A stretch of DNA of 5,261 nt from an uncultured Synergistia bacterium (GTDB taxonomy: Bacteria > Eremiobacterota > SpSt-956 > JAKJGF01), in assembly GCA_937888925.1 (NCBI GenBank), contig CALARM010000644.1, positions 1-5,261 on the forward strand, in the 5' to 3' direction. The number at the start of each line of letters is the position of its first letter. The first letter of the stretch is position 1. Below the pieces are notes generated by a model that did no database searches, had not been told where the DNA came from, and saw only the letters and a list, made by a program, of their open reading frames with translations. A program made the translations under genes and the position numbers. Below are positions 5,208 through 5,261 of this stretch, one piece after another.

Positions 5208-5261
5208 ATGAAAAAAATAGATGTTCATTTCTCAGGCTCTTTTATCTCTATTATGATTATT
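5208..5261 (+). CDS. Possible start of a divergent gene (partial, product unknown)
   Basis: An ATG at 5208 opens a frame that stays open for 18 codons to the window edge, reading MKKIDVHFSGSFISIMII. GGGTGG (5196-5201) lies 6 nt upstream and is an acceptable ribosome site. The basic start followed by hydrophobic residues would suit a signal peptide or membrane anchor, but too little is visible to assign a function. If real, it is transcribed away from the kinase operon and shares the roughly 585-bp intergenic region. A second frame from GTG 5162 or ATG 5168 is also open to the edge, but its ribosome site is poorer and its composition less protein-like. Confidence 0.4.
   Translation, partial: MKKIDVHFSGSFISIMII

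Noticed and set aside
4989..5228. 79-codon minus-strand frame
   Set aside because: Phe/Ser/Tyr-rich translation of A-rich plus-strand DNA, no convincing ribosome site, and it overlaps repeat copy B.

Overview
The window is AT-rich bacterial DNA with purine-rich Shine-Dalgarno sites (GAGGAGG, GAGGTG, GAGAGG). Three genes are read leftward on the minus strand. A gene-free stretch of about 585 bp lies upstream of them, and a possible divergent gene begins at the right edge. The combination of Hanks-type kinases, PilM-type ATPases and two-component parts fits a free-living, signalling-rich bacterium with type IV pili or a related machine. The sequence alone does not give a phylum. Base composition looks Clostridium-like, but the domain architecture would also suit an under-sampled candidate phylum. 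This is inference.

Minus-strand layout, in order of transcription: (1) 4622-1452 encodes a 1056-residue fusion. It carries an N-terminal four-cysteine zinc ribbon, a catalytically complete Ser/Thr protein kinase, a PilM/FtsA-like actin-fold ATPase domain, three copies of a module of about 96 residues centred on G-P-M-A-E, and a basic-aromatic tail. (2) 1420-599 encodes a two-pass membrane protein with a Cache/PDC-like extracytoplasmic sensor and a HAMP domain, but no output domain. (3) From 531 off the left edge runs a receiver-domain response regulator. Its C-terminal part starts a C-x2-C-K-K ... E-E-Y-I motif and is cut by the window.

The first two genes are 31 bp apart and look co-transcribed. 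The third follows after 67 bp that holds a weak hairpin and one copy of a dispersed repeat. A plausible reading is a signalling cassette in which the orphan Cache-HAMP receptor senses an external cue, the kinase-PilM fusion transmits it to a pilus or secretion platform or to phosphorylation targets, and the response regulator adds a phosphorelay input. The link between these steps is inference from gene order.

The region 4623-5207 has no convincing gene. It contains a tandem 15-bp repeat, an 11-bp inverted repeat enclosing overlapping perfect palindromes and a GTAGGGGCAATCC core, a possible promoter for the operon, two back-to-back hairpins, a locally GC-richer segment, and a second copy of the repeat that sits before the response regulator. 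At 5208 a short open frame with a ribosome site may start a divergent gene.
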